Assembly (NCBI RefSeq): GCF_000012385.1
Contig: NC_007940.1
Coordinates: 1,302,001-1,366,000 of the forward strand
Origin: Rickettsia bellii RML369-C
GTDB lineage: Bacteria > Pseudomonadota > Alphaproteobacteria > Rickettsiales > Rickettsiaceae
Direction of reading: 5' to 3'
DNA length: 64,000 nucleotides
Below the pieces are notes generated by a model, which saw nothing but the letters and a program-made list of their open reading frames with translations, was not told the origin of the DNA and searched no databases. Positions 18,494 through 28,532 of the stretch are shown here, in pieces (the stretch's first letter is position 1; each line of letters opens with the position of its first letter). The translations under genes were made by a program, and so were the position numbers.

Positions 18494-19651
18494 CTAAATT
18501 GCTTCTACTATTTTACTAGCCGCATCAGCTAAATCATGAGCCGGTATTATTTCTAAACCTGAATTGGATAAAATCTCTTTACCTTTCTCAACATTTGTAC
18601 CAGCTAAGCGGACTACTAGCGGCACTTTTATACCTATATCTTTTGCTGCTGCGATAATTCCTTCTGCTATGATATCACAACGCATGATACCGCCGAAAAT
18701 ATTAACTAAAATGCCTTTTACTTCTTTATCAGATAAAATTATTTTTAAGGCTTCTTTCACACGTTCACGATCAGCTCCGCCCCCAACATCTAGGAAATTC
18801 GCAGGTGTTGCACCATAAAGCTTAATAATATCCATTGTTGCCATAGCAAGCCCTGCACCATTTACCATACAACCAATACTACCATCCATTTTCACATAGC
18901 TAAGACCGGCATCAGCTGCTCTTGTTTCTAACGGATCTTCTTCATCTTGATCACGTAGAGCCATAATTTCAGGGTGCTTAAATAGACCATTATCATCAAA
19001 GGTAAATTTTGCATCTAATGCTAATAAATTGCCCTCTTTATTTACAATTAGCGGATTAATCTCAATTTGTGCTGCATCTGTTTCAATAAAAGCTTTGTAA
19101 GTTGCTTTTACTATTTCTTTCATTTGCTTTACTTGATGGTCTTTAAAACCTAATTCATATGCTATTCCTTGAGCATGGAAATTTTGCAAGCCGGTAGCTG
19201 GATCAACTGAAAATTTGATAATTTTTTCAGGAGTTTTTTCTGCAACTTCTTCAATATCAACACCGCCCTCCGTAGAAGCTATAAAGGTGATGCAGCTAGC
19301 TGATCTATCAAATACGACACTAAAATAATATTCTTTTAAAATATCACAACCTGATTCAATATAAAGACGATTTACTTTCTGTCCTTGTGGTCCTGTTTGG
19401 TGTGTGACTAAATTAATACCGAACATATCATGAGCAACTTTTTTTGCTTCCTCTTTACTCTTAACAACCTTAACACCGCCGGCTTTACCTCTACCACCAG
19501 CATGTATTTGTGCCTTAACTACATAAACCTTTGTATTTAGCTCATCAATCGCTGCATTAATACTTTCGGTTTTTGTAACCACTACCCCAGTTGAAGTAGG
19601 CACACCGTATTTTCTTAAAATCTCTTTTGCTTGATATTCGTGAATATTCAT
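18494..19651 (-). CDS. sucC: Succinyl-CoA synthetase beta subunit
   Basis: 385 residues, the expected size. The N-terminal ATP-grasp domain begins [18 protein letters not shown], with [18 protein letters not shown] and [20 protein letters not shown]. The C-terminal domain has [25 protein letters not shown] and [17 protein letters not shown]. It gives nucleotide specificity and the succinate site. Translated ahead of sucD on the minus strand. Confidence 0.97.
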   Translation of the reverse strand: MNIHEYQAKEILRKYGVPTSTGVVVTKTESINAAIDELNTKVYVVKAQIHAGGRGKAGGVKVVKSKEEAKKVAHDMFGINLVTHQTGPQGQKVNRLYIESGCDILKEYYFSVVFDRSASCITFIASTEGGVDIEEVAEKTPEKIIKFSVDPATGLQNFHAQGIAYELGFKDHQVKQMKEIVKATYKAFIETDAAQIEINPLIVNKEGNLLALDAKFTFDDNGLFKHPEIMALRDQDEEDPLETRAADAGLSYVKMDGSIGCMVNGAGLAMATMDIIKLYGATPANFLDVGGGADRERVKEALKIILSDKEVKGILVNIFGGIMRCDIIAEGIIAAAKDIGIKVPLVVRLAGTNVEKGKEILSNSGLEIIPAHDLADAASKIVEAI

Positions 19652-19692
19652 AAATAATTTATTTTATTATTGTTATTAATTTAAATTTCTAC

Positions 19693-20082
19693 TTAAGGAT
19701 AAGATGCACTTTTAATTTCTTGTACTATCTCTTTATCAAAACTAACAAAGTTATTAACGCTATTTGTCTCTCCTTCAGAAATAATCATATAATCAGCAAA
19801 ATCTGCTTTACCTTTTATATATTTTTCAGCTGCTGATATTATTATATCTTGATGTCCGATAATAAAACCAGAATTATCAATAAGATTTATAATTGCACCA
19901 TAAATTTCTTGGCGTGTAAACTTTTTTACTTTTAACACCCATGCAAATTCAAGTATTGCATATGAGGAAATAAAGATTTTATGATTAACATGATTTTTCA
20001 GAAAATTTTGAGCAGTCTTAGCCTGTACTTCATCATCTTCAAGGAAAGTACGAGTTAAAATATTAGTGTCAATCCCTATCAT
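19693..20082 (-). CDS. vapC: PIN-domain toxin VapC
   Basis: ATG 20082 chosen over the upstream alternative start at 20112, since it gives MIGIDTNILTRTFLEDDE, the standard PIN beginning. Four acidic positions are in place: D5, the Glu in AILEFAWVL, the Asp in GKADFADYMI and the Asp in FVSFDKEI. An intact metal-dependent RNase is likely. It overlaps the antitoxin by 14 bp. VapC toxins cleave tRNA or rRNA and are held off by VapB. Confidence 0.88.
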   Translation of the reverse strand: MIGIDTNILTRTFLEDDEVQAKTAQNFLKNHVNHKIFISSYAILEFAWVLKVKKFTRQEIYGAIINLIDNSGFIIGHQDIIISAAEKYIKGKADFADYMIISEGETNSVNNFVSFDKEIVQEIKSASYP

Positions 20083-20323
20083 TTTCGATAACCGCAATAC
20101 TAATAGCTTCATCTACGTCGATTGGACCATTTTTAGCTTTGTGTTTACCTTTACCAAAAAAACTAAAAATATCCTTTTTTATAGGAAGCAATTCTAATGT
20201 TTCGTTTTTCTTGTAATTAATAATTACTTCAGAACCTGAATGCAAACCAAGCTTATTTCTTATATATTTAGGTATAACTACTTGCCCTTTTGAAGAAACT
20301 ATTACTCTAGCACTTTTACTCAT
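20069..20323 (-). CDS. vapB: AbrB-type antitoxin VapB
   Basis: 84 residues. SARVIVSSKGQVVIPKYIRNKLGLHSGSEV is the AbrB/MazE DNA-binding fold, followed by a tail for toxin binding (FFGKGKHKAKNGPIDVDEAISIAV). First gene of the pair, so it controls its own promoter in the 20324-20400 spacer. Intact, unlike the pair at 5863. Confidence 0.88.
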   Translation of the reverse strand: MSKSARVIVSSKGQVVIPKYIRNKLGLHSGSEVIINYKKNETLELLPIKKDIFSFFGKGKHKAKNGPIDVDEAISIAVIENDRD

Positions 20324-20402
20324 AACACTAATATAGTAAGTTATGTAATCTTACTTATATAAAACATAGTTTTGTATATATGTCAATAAATTTATGATTA
20401 AA

Positions 20403-20941
20403 TTAACTATTCCACATCCTCTTAAGTACATTATCCTTTCTAATAAAATGATGATAAAATGCAGCTAGTATATGAAGAATAATCAGAGCAGTAAATAATA
20501 AAGCTGCTTTTTGGTGGATTTTTTTGCAGATTTTGGCGAATTGTAAATCTTGGGCAAAAGATTGTATAGTAAACAAGCCGTAAAAATCTATATGATGATT
20601 TGACAAAATGGTCATAAGAAAGCCGCTTATTGGCATTAATATCATTAAAAGATATAAGAGATTTATGTTAATGGTGGCGGCTTTCTTTTGCCAGTTTGGT
20701 AAATCAGCAGGCAGTAAAACAGTAGTGTTATAGAATTTCCATAAAAGCCTTAATGTAACTAAAGTTAAACTAGCACTCCGGTTGCTTCATGTAAGCCAAA
20801 TATTTGCCATTTTAAAGGCGGCTCTATGTAATCATCCATTAAAAAAACAGCAATGAGCATTAATATAACCATAATACTCATAACCCAGTGGAAAAGTTTA
20901 GCAATCAACCCATAAGAATTTTCAGTATTTGTAAGTAGCAT
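20403..20941 (-). pseudogene. Cytochrome b561, frameshifted
   Basis: Starts MLLTNTENSYGLIAKLFHWVMSIMVILMLI (heme-ligand H in KLFHW) and reads LKWQIFGLHEATGVLV. Near 20770 a 1-bp loss shifts the frame. The rest is LTLVTLRLLWKFYNTTVLLP... through LLMILMPISGFLMTIL and KIHQKAALLFTALIILHILAAFYHHF to TAA at 20403. All four transmembrane helices and the histidines are there but split over two frames. This membrane di-heme electron carrier is probably lost. Confidence 0.85.
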
Positions 20942-20976
20942 AATTGTACTCCTAATGATGTCATATTAGGTAAAAT

Positions 20977-21068
20977 GTCATTGCGAGCGACTACAAGGAG
21001 CGTGGCAATCTCATGAAGCAGGACTCCTGAGATTGCCACGTCGATGCTACGCATCTCCTCGCAATGAC
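20977..21068. repeat. TTGCGAGC/TTGCGAGG-type palindromic repeat
   Basis: gtcattgcgagcgactacaa ... ctcctcgcaatgac, with central gagattgccacgtcgatgct. It ends just 2 bp before the stop of the S9 peptidase gene, so it may serve as its terminator. Confidence 0.8.
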
Positions 21069-21070
21069 GT

Positions 21071-23107
21071 CTACCCAACTGCCTTATCTATTATCTTCTC
21101 TGCTTCTGCTCCATTTAAATTCTCTTGGTCGTTCAAAATTAAATTAGCATTTTTTAGATCATCGCCAATTTCTTCGGCACGTCCTTTTAAGATTTTAGCT
21201 AAAAATTGTTCGGCAAGAGCGTAATAAGAGATTCTGTTACCAGGTTTTGCAAAGCCGTGACCTTCATCTTTATAGAGTGCATAAACTACTGGTATGTGCT
21301 TTGCTTTCATAGCATTTACGATTTGATCGGATTCTGCTTGCACGACTCTCACATCATGAGCTCCTTGGGCTATGAATAAAGGCTTTTTGATATTATCAAC
21401 AAAATTAATCGGTGATCTTTGTCTTAAAAACTCTTTTTCCTCTTCAGTATCCCAAGGACCTATACGTGTTTTATATATACTTAATAATGGAGTCAAATAT
21501 GGAGCTTTAGTTTGCACATGAGTTAATAAATTAGACATACCAACAACATCAACTCCGCAGGCAAACACATCAGGTGTCATAGTAAGACCAACTAGCGTTG
21601 CATAACCGCCGTAACTTCCACCCATAATCCCTATTTTATCAGCTTCTGCTATATTATTCTTAATTGCCCAATTTACACCATCAATTAAATCAGTATGCAT
21701 TTTACCGGCATATTCTAAATTTCCAGCATTAAGGAAATCTTTACCAAAGCCAGTAGAACCACGATAATTAATACTTAAAACTGCATAGCCACGATTAGCA
21801 AGCCATTGATGCTCCAGATCGTACCCCCAACTATCACGTGCCCATGGACCACCGTGAACATTAATTATTAGCGGAACTTTTTTATCAGGAATATTATTTT
21901 CATCAAGTTTCACATCATTTGGGAAAGTAATATAACTAACCAAATCAAAACCATCACGTGACTTAATAATTACCGGTATCATTTTAGCAAGTTTATATTG
22001 CTCTAATTCTTTACGGTTAGTGAATAAAAACTCAGCTTTTTTATTAGTGCGATCATATTTATAATATTTCACCGGTGAATTATCGCTATTATAAGCTATA
22101 ATCCAAGTTTTATCATCAAGCGTTCTACTATTAATAATTAAATCACCACGATCAAGGTTTTGTAAATATTTGATATCATCTTCAATATCTTTATCTAATA
22201 TTTTGTACGATACCATATCGTAATTTATTGATACTGCTTGCGGGGTCTGCTTAGTAGGATGCACGGCAAATAAACCAATATCAGCTTTTGAATCTTCTGC
22301 TAATATTTCTGAACTATTAGTAGCTAAATTTATAGCTTTAAGGGCTGAGGTATTACGATCACGCCCCTCTAGCATATATAAAGTTTCACCACTAGCATCA
22401 AAACCAAGTATAGCGGTATTAAACGAATCTTCCATTGATATTTTGGTAAATAGCTGAGGCTTACCATCTTTTAATTCGTAATATTCAACAGCACCATCTT
22501 TATCTAATAAACTACCAAATCTTAAATTTAAATTTTCATCTGTTACAAAATTGGTAAATTTATCATTTTGATAAATTAGTTCTTTTTCTAAAGTATCTAG
22601 ATTTAATTTATAAATATCAAAATATTCAGGATTACGCTCATTTGAATCTATTAATATTTCATTCGGCTTTTTGTAGCTTAGTCCAACTAGCCCAGCCTTT
22701 ACTCCCTTTTCCGGAGTAAGTAACTTTGTCTCTTTTGTTTCTATATTATAACTATAAATTCGGTCATTTTCATCACCGTTAAAATCTTGAGTGTATAAAA
22801 TATTTTTATTGTTATAAGCTTTAGCATAAGACCATATACCACGCCCTTTATCATGCGTTATCGCCTCTGCCTTACTAATATCATCACTTGGGGCTAACCA
22901 AATATTTAGCACGCCATCTTTTGGTGCAATATATAAGATATATTTACCGTCATGGGTTAATGACACTCTTGCCTTGTCAGGATTACCGAACAGAACTTTA
23001 CGAGGGATTATTTGGTTATCATCACCTGTTATTGTAGATTTACTTTGAAACATAAAAAAGACACCTATTATTAATATAGTGCCTATAATATAGAATAATT
23101 TATTCAT
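21071..23107 (-). CDS. S9 family serine peptidase (prolyl oligopeptidase / acylaminoacyl-peptidase type)
   Basis: 678 residues. An N-terminal hydrophobic segment (residues 4-20) anchors or exports it, so it probably works at the periplasmic face. Residues ~40-380 form a beta-propeller with WD-like blades. The alpha/beta hydrolase domain has [26 protein letters not shown], the nucleophile elbow GGSYGGY (S498), AQGAHDVRV (D585) and DEGHGF (H617), a complete triad. It cleaves short peptides. It stands alone on the minus strand. Confidence 0.92.
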   Translation of the reverse strand: MNKLFYIIGTILIIGVFFMFQSKSTITGDDNQIIPRKVLFGNPDKARVSLTHDGKYILYIAPKDGVLNIWLAPSDDISKAEAITHDKGRGIWSYAKAYNNKNILYTQDFNGDENDRIYSYNIETKETKLLTPEKGVKAGLVGLSYKKPNEILIDSNERNPEYFDIYKLNLDTLEKELIYQNDKFTNFVTDENLNLRFGSLLDKDGAVEYYELKDGKPQLFTKISMEDSFNTAILGFDASGETLYMLEGRDRNTSALKAINLATNSSEILAEDSKADIGLFAVHPTKQTPQAVSINYDMVSYKILDKDIEDDIKYLQNLDRGDLIINSRTLDDKTWIIAYNSDNSPVKYYKYDRTNKKAEFLFTNRKELEQYKLAKMIPVIIKSRDGFDLVSYITFPNDVKLDENNIPDKKVPLIINVHGGPWARDSWGYDLEHQWLANRGYAVLSINYRGSTGFGKDFLNAGNLEYAGKMHTDLIDGVNWAIKNNIAEADKIGIMGGSYGGYATLVGLTMTPDVFACGVDVVGMSNLLTHVQTKAPYLTPLLSIYKTRIGPWDTEEEKEFLRQRSPINFVDNIKKPLFIAQGAHDVRVVQAESDQIVNAMKAKHIPVVYALYKDEGHGFAKPGNRISYYALAEQFLAKILKGRAEEIGDDLKNANLILNDQENLNGAEAEKIIDKAVG

Positions 23108-23160
23108 TACTAATAGTTTGTTATGTTATTTATATGTGTCACGTGGCTTGATAATTGTTC

Positions 23161-23270
23161 GGTGTCATCCCGTGGCTTGTCCATGGGATCCAGCATAAAG
23201 CGAGAGAAATCGAGCTTTTATATTTGTATTTTTTATTACTGGATCCCGTGGACAAGCCACGGGATGACAG
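23161..23270. repeat. Composite palindromic repeat
   Basis: ggtgtcatcccgtggcttgt ... ctggatcccgtggacaagcc, with the central AAGCGAGAGAAATCGAGCTTTT piece seen also at 17230. Uninterrupted example of the IS landing sequence (differs at the base after AT). Confidence 0.85.
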
Positions 23271-23305
23271 GCTCTAAGTAACAAAGTCACTACAGAGCAA
23301 CAAAA

Positions 23306-23941
23306 CTACACTTTCTCGATATTGCTTAAAAACCAATCCACTTCCTTGGTATTAGCATTACGGGTAAATGTCCATTCTTCTTTTAATTCCTCTATTTTGT
23401 CAACTACGTTTTTACCTTGAAATAGTAATTTAATAAATATGTTGTTGCCAAATGTATAAATTTCAGAATATTTAGCGTTTAAAGCCGTTGAGTCGAAAAA
23501 ATTACCATAAGAATCAGATATTTTTTCAAATTCTTCTAAAAACCTTTTATCAACTAATTCAGCAAGTTCTTCTGTTTGGTTTTTATAAGCAGCTTCTATA
23601 ATCATTTGGAAAGCGATTTTAGCGTTGTTTATAAATTTAATAGGTTGAAATGCATTAAGACGTTTATGCACTGTTTCCATACCATCTACAACTGCCGTTA
23701 TATTCTGTTCTACTATCAAATTTTTAAAAGTTTTAATATCTTGTGCGGTTGGTAGATCTTTTTCTTCTTCATATGATTTATTAGAACTATGTGTTACATC
23801 TTTAATAACTGGTTCACCAAAATAAGATTTTTGTTTCGCTGGATCATCATCCGAAGTAGCACCAAGCGTTGTAATTAGCTTATTAATAATAAAAAAAGCA
23901 ATACCAGCAAAAATTAATAACTCGATTATTTGAGGAGACAT
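23306..23941 (-). CDS. Tim44-domain inner-membrane protein
   Basis: 211 residues. One N-terminal membrane helix (QIIELLIFAGIAFFIINKLI), then a low-complexity linker, then a Tim44-like domain from about residue 75 (ITAVVDGMETVHKRLNAFQPIKFINNAKIAFQMIIEAAYKNQ...VDWFLSNIEKV). Alphaproteobacterial Tim44-like proteins are the relatives of the mitochondrial import factor and are thought to help membrane protein biogenesis. Monocistronic. Confidence 0.85.
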   Translation of the reverse strand: MSPQIIELLIFAGIAFFIINKLITTLGATSDDDPAKQKSYFGEPVIKDVTHSSNKSYEEEKDLPTAQDIKTFKNLIVEQNITAVVDGMETVHKRLNAFQPIKFINNAKIAFQMIIEAAYKNQTEELAELVDKRFLEEFEKISDSYGNFFDSTALNAKYSEIYTFGNNIFIKLLFQGKNVVDKIEELKEEWTFTRNANTKEVDWFLSNIEKV

Positions 23942-24227
23942 TCTACTTACTCTAAAAGATTATCTTCTTATTTTAGTATAAAAAAACAATCTTTGAAAGT
24001 TATTTATGGAAATAAGGCTTAATTTTTTATAAAAATTAATAAATTTTTATACTGGAAATATAAAAACATTAAGAAATAGTATGAGTATACTTATAGTTTA
24101 AAAAAATACTAAAAAGTAACTAAAAGCACTTGATTATTTTAATTACTGTTGATAGTATGTAAAACGTGAATGATGTTTAAACTCCATTATTGCAAAACAG
24201 CTTATTAAGCCTTTAGTGCAAACTTTA
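23942..24227. other. AT-rich spacer upstream of the Tim44-domain gene
   Basis: Part of a 418-bp gene-free stretch. It should carry the promoter of the minus-strand Tim44 gene. No long frame and no repeat of the two main families is present, which is unusual for a gap of this size in this window. Confidence 0.4.
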
Positions 24228-24323
24228 TGCTAGGGGACCTAGGGGACTGTTGTACTAAGTATTTTTAAATACTTAGTACAATGGATAATTATTGTTTTCA
24301 ATGATTGAGTTTATCCCCTAGCA
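24228..24323. other. Structured element with nested hairpins (possible small RNA or attenuator)
   Basis: The outer 10-bp pairing TGCTAGGGGA (24228-24237) with TCCCCTAGCA (24314-24323) encloses a perfect 15-bp hairpin (24250-24264 with 24267-24281, TTGTACTAAGTATTT arm). The 9-nt word CTAGGGGAC occurs twice in tandem (24230 and 24239), so the 3' arm could pair with either copy. It lies just downstream of rbfA. It is not a simple terminator since no T-run follows the 15-bp stem. Strand unknown. Confidence 0.55.
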
Positions 24324-24359
24324 CCTGTTCCTATCTAAAATATATCTCATTTTTAATAA

Positions 24360-24731
24360 TTATATATTATTAGTATCCTTTAGTAGTTGCTCTACCTTTA
24401 AGGCATTGTCAAATCCGTGATCGTAATGAAATCTTATATCGGGTGAGTATTTCATATTTATTTTACCTGTTACAAAATTTCTGATAGCATTTTTGGAATT
24501 ATTTAGGCTTTCGGTAATTTCTTGAGGCGTTAGTTTAGTGTTAAAAGGTAGAAAATAGCAATTGGCTATTTTTAAATCGGCAGTAACTATAATTTTTGTT
24601 ATCGTAAGAGGACAATCGTAAAGTCTAGGATCAAGCATTTTACCACGATGTAAAATCTCAATTAATGCTTCATTTATTATACTTGCTACTTTTTGCTGTC
24701 TATGAGAGTTTTCTGAGGTTAATTTTTTCAT
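24360..24731 (-). CDS. rbfA: Ribosome-binding factor A
   Basis: 123 residues, KH-like fold. [20 protein letters not shown] is the family start and [22 protein letters not shown] the central strand region; it ends with [20 protein letters not shown]. RbfA matures the 16S rRNA 5' end during 30S assembly. A membrane-protein gene ends 6 bp upstream on the same strand. Confidence 0.93.
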   Translation of the reverse strand: MKKLTSENSHRQQKVASIINEALIEILHRGKMLDPRLYDCPLTITKIIVTADLKIANCYFLPFNTKLTPQEITESLNNSKNAIRNFVTGKINMKYSPDIRFHYDHGFDNALKVEQLLKDTNNI

Positions 24732-24737
24732 GGCTAT

Positions 24738-25163
24738 TTATATAATATATAGTTCTGCAATATAATAACAGGCTTTTGCTAAACAACCAAGCCCCAAAAA
24801 TTTTGAAAATTTTGTTTTAAAAAAACCAGAAAATAAGGAAATAAAGCTTCCCCAAAAAGGAAACGCCATCAGAAGAAGTATAAATATCTCATATTTATAA
24901 AAAAGTTGTGCTAAATTTTTATGCCTTAAGATATTTTGTTCATTTTTAGAAGAGTAGAAAATATTTAAAGCACATTTACCAAAAATATAATTAACTATAT
25001 TACCACTAAGAGAAGCACAAGTAGCTACTATAAACATTATAGGGTAACTATAGTTACCAAACATTTTCATAGAATGAAAAATTAATTCACGCTGAAAACC
25101 GATGACTAAATTTGAGACAAAACTATCAACAAATAATAAACTAAATGCTTCAAATTGTTCCAT
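24738..25163 (-). CDS. YqaA/DedA-like small membrane protein
   Basis: 141 residues, mostly hydrophobic. LLFVDSFVSNLVIGFQRELIFHSM, IMFIVATCASLSGNIVNYIFGK, IFILLLMAFPFWGSFISLFSGFF and FLGLGCLAKACYYIAEL are its helices. The NIVNYIFGK and PFWGSFISLFSGFF pattern is that of YqaA-type members of the SNARE-associated/DedA superfamily, probable lipid transporters. Directly upstream of rbfA (6-bp gap), hence likely co-transcribed. Confidence 0.75.
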   Translation of the reverse strand: MEQFEAFSLLFVDSFVSNLVIGFQRELIFHSMKMFGNYSYPIMFIVATCASLSGNIVNYIFGKCALNIFYSSKNEQNILRHKNLAQLFYKYEIFILLLMAFPFWGSFISLFSGFFKTKFSKFLGLGCLAKACYYIAELYII

Positions 25164-25221
25164 AAATACTGTAATGTTTTTAAATTATTTATAATTAAAC
25201 ATCAAAAAATAGTAATCAGCA

Positions 25222-25743
25222 ATGAAAAAACAAATTATATACCCAGATTTTATAGCACGTATTTTTTCTACGGCACTTGATTTATCTTTATTTGCTTTTA
25301 TAGCAATCCCAATTTTACAATTTTGTTTCTTTTATCTAATGGTTTTTTTCTACCGTGATTATTTCCAGAGCTATAATATTGACTTGCATAATCAAAGCGA
25401 GGTGCTTAAATCTGTTATGAGTCAAGAATTTTATGAATATCTTAAAGCAGGAAATTTTAATAAATATATTCTATTTAACGTTTCAATTTTACTAATTAAT
25501 TTAACAGTGATAGGTTCCTATTTTATAGGTTTTTGGTATTATAAAGGAGCAACCATTGGCAAAATATTTATGCGTATGAAAATAGTAGATGCAAACGACT
25601 TTAACCGTCCGACCCTTAAACAGTTAATTAAACGATTCCTTGGATATATGACATTTCCGATCGGTATTTTCTTTATACTTTTCTCTTCTCAAAAACAAGC
25701 ATTACATGATAAAATAGCTGGAACTGTCGTAATAAAGGCTTAA
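25222..25743 (+). CDS. RDD-family membrane protein
   Basis: 173 residues with three hydrophobic helices. The RDD motif is represented by [21 protein letters not shown] near the N-terminus, and the family-typical segment [22 protein letters not shown] and the C-terminal [11 protein letters not shown] are present. Function in the membrane is unknown. The stop is 1 bp before recR, so the pair is an operon transcribed away from the rbfA side. Confidence 0.88.
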
Positions 25744-25744
25744 C

Positions 25745-26347
25745 ATGAACGATAATAATAACGAGATAGACCAGCTAATTTATCTATTTTCTAAGCTTCC
25801 TGGACTTGGTAGCAGATCAGCAAGACGTATAGTATTATATTTACTGCAAGACAAGGATGTAAGGCTAAAAACTCTTATCAATAATCTTACAGAAATAGAT
25901 AAGAAAATAGTAAAATGTCAGGTCTGTGGTAATATGGATACTGAAAATATTTGCGGTATCTGCACATCTGAATATCGAGATAAATCAGTTATTGCAATCG
26001 TTGAAACTGTTGCTGAATTATGGGCGATGGAGCGTAGTGGTAATTTCAAAGGATTATATCACGTGCTTGGTCATAATTTATCAGCAGCTAGCAGACAGAA
26101 CCCTAGTATCTTAAGGTTACCAGAACTACTTGATAGATGCTTTAAGGAAAATATTAAAGAAGTCATTATCGCAACTAACTCTACTTTAGAAGGACAAACT
26201 ACTGCCTATTTTATTACGGAATATCTAAAAGACCATCCCGCAAAAATCTCTCGTCTTGCTAGCGGCATACCTATCGGCGGTGAACTTGATTATCTAGACG
26301 AGGGAACTTTATCTGCTGCTATCAACCTAAGGCAACCTTTTGAGTAA
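25745..26347 (+). CDS. recR: Recombination mediator protein RecR
   Basis: 200 residues, standard length. A helix-hairpin-helix start ([21 protein letters not shown]), a C4 zinc finger ([16 protein letters not shown], residues ~58-73), then a Toprim domain ([29 protein letters not shown] ... [19 protein letters not shown]) and [15 protein letters not shown]. With RecF/RecO it loads RecA on gapped DNA. Confidence 0.97.
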
Positions 26348-26348
26348 G

Positions 26349-28444
26349 TTAAAAAGCTTCATGAAATTCTAAACTATGCTCTCCAGCAAATTTTATTACA
26401 TCTTTATGATTACCAAAATGATCAAAATTTATTAATAACTCACCTTGGGGATTAGTATTTAATATATTTGTATATAAACGATTACCGCCATTAATTTTGA
26501 TTTCAACAGCATTTTCCTTGAGAAATTTAACTCCATTATTTCCCTGCTGTTTGTAAATTATGCCTTTTTCTAACGCATTGATAAATTCATTATATTGAGT
26601 ACTATCACATTTTATATCTGTGCTAATTCTTCCATAACAATCAAGTCCTTTATATTTACCCAAAGAAATAGCATCGTTTTTATTAATCTCTCCTTCTTAA
26701 TTATCCACTTACTAACATTACTATTTGTATTATTGATAGCATGACGTAAATTAAGCTCTTTTATTGATCGATAATATTTATGAGTATTTTGTATATCATT
26801 AATGAAGTCTTTTTCATATTTTTCATGTAATAATACACTATATTCTTGGATTTTTTCTTGATTGTTGATTAATTCAGCAGCACTAAGACCAATCTCTATA
26901 GCACTATAGTTTTGAGGTTCAAGCAGTAATATTTCTTCAATTTTTTCTAAGGCTAATTTATATTGTTCATCTGCGACTAAACAGCTACTGACCTGAATCA
27001 CTAAATCTATAGCATCTTCTTGTGATAAATCAAACTTACTTCTTAGTTCTTCTATATGAACTTCGCTTATATATTCGACAGGAGTTAATAAAAACCTAGT
27101 TTTTTCTATATATGGAGTTATTATATTTTTAGGTATTTTTTTGGCAAATTGTGCTGCTAGTTCATATTGTTTGGTATAAATAGCAGTTGTAAACGATAAT
27201 ACTGCGTAATCAATAACCTTATCAATCTCAATTAATTCTTCTTTCAAGTTTTCATAATTTGAGTCTCTTTCAGAATCATTATAGCTGTTAAATTTAGCAA
27301 TATATTCAAAACAACGAAATTGACTTTTGCTTGTCGCAGGTAATTCATCCTGATTAATTGAATTTAGTTTTATAGTGCTAATCTCAGCTAAATCTAAACT
27401 CATCTCCATTAAAATTTTTAAATCTTTTGGGGAATTTTTTGTTAAATCCTTAGCCTTGTCTAATTTTTGTTGTGTTAAATAAATATTAAATAAGTTATAG
27501 AGAGCATCTTTATCGTCAGGTTCGGTTTTTAAAAAATGTAAAAGTTGTTTTTCAGCTAATGATAAATTAAAACGGCAAAAAATAATGCCATCCTCTTCCG
27601 GTATCACATTATTTTTTATATTTAATAATTTAGGTTCAAGTAATGTTATTATCTCTTCATCTTTTTCAAGCTCAAGCAATACGTTAGTAAGAGTGGCTAG
27701 AACATTAAAATCTTCTGCTATTGTATCGACTAATTGTTTAATAATATCAAATTGAAATTCAGGTTTTACAAAATGTACAATTTCTATAATAAAATGAAAC
27801 GCTGTTTTATATTTCTCTTGATCTATAGTATTTAATAAATTTAAAACTATATGCCCCGTCTTGAATATATCTACAAATACTGCTTCCATTAATTGAATAT
27901 TTTGTTCTATAGCGGCTAAATAAAAACTGCTTTTTTTAGCAAGAAAGTTGTTAAAAATTTTATCTTGTAAGCAAGAAGAATTAGAAAAAGATTTATATTC
28001 AAAAAATATAACTGATTTAGAAAATTTATGTTCTAAATATGAGCCATCTTCACTAATTTCATAATCTATAAACAATTTATGGTTTTTAAGTTTTTCATAA
28101 GGGTAATTTTCTAATAAACATTTTAGAAGATGATTTTTTTTATTAGCTATTCTTGTAATAGCTAAATTAGCAAATTCTAAAGCTAATTCTGGAGCATTTA
28201 AGTTTTGGGTTATTCTCAAATAATCTTTAAAACCAATTTCTTTTAACATACATTTATATAATTCTATAAATTTATTTTGCAAATCGCTTTTGAATATTTG
28301 AGCTTTGTCATCTTGATTAGGTAAGCATAAAAAATCTTTTTCTTGAGTAAGTCTAAAAGAATTTATTTTTCTTTCCATATTTTTTACATTAAAATTTTTT
28401 GAACGCATAGTATACACTAATTTATTTTTTTGTAAAGATTTCAT
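26349..28444 (-). pseudogene. TPR-like protein split from its C-terminal domain by a frameshift
   Basis: The upstream 610-codon frame (28444 to 26612) is rich in paired helices of TPR character (EDGIIFCRFNLSLAEKQLLHFL, DKDALYNLFNIYLTQQKLDKAKDL, EQYKLALEKIEEILLLEPQN). Near 26690 the frame slips: it reads KKERLIKTM, while the next frame reads GEINKNDAISLGKYKGLDCYGRI. That second frame runs to the stop at 26349 and encodes a small beta-rich domain (AVEIKINGGNRLYTNILN ... INFDHFGNHKDVIKFAG). Rejoined length is about 697 residues. The last domain faintly recalls compact RNase toxins, but I cannot confirm it. No signal peptide. The role is unknown, possibly host-directed. Confidence 0.6.
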
Positions 28445-28473
28445 TAATATTTTTTAATAAACTCTAAAGTAAC

Positions 28474-28528
28474 TTGACTAGAAAGTTAAAAAATATTAAC
28501 TTTTAGATCTCATCATCTTAAAAGGAGG
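28474..28528 (+). promoter_or_regulatory. Probable promoter and strong Shine-Dalgarno of the 28533 gene
   Basis: TTGACT (28474-28479), then 17 bp, then TAACTT (28497-28502), a modest -10. AAGGAGG lies at 28522-28528, 4 bp before the ATG, one of the most complete ribosome-binding sites noticed in this window. Confidence 0.5.
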
Positions 28529-28532
28529 TTTT

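Noticed and set aside
20403..20941. Cytochrome b561 as two separate small membrane proteins
   Set aside because: The two frames together cover a single b561 domain with all helices in order and meet within a few bases, so one frameshifted gene is simpler.
24228..24323. tmRNA, SRP RNA or 6S RNA as identity of the hairpin element
   Set aside because: No tRNA-like end with CCA, no SRP GGAA-type loop and no 6S-like central bubble could be made out; the element is only 96 nt.
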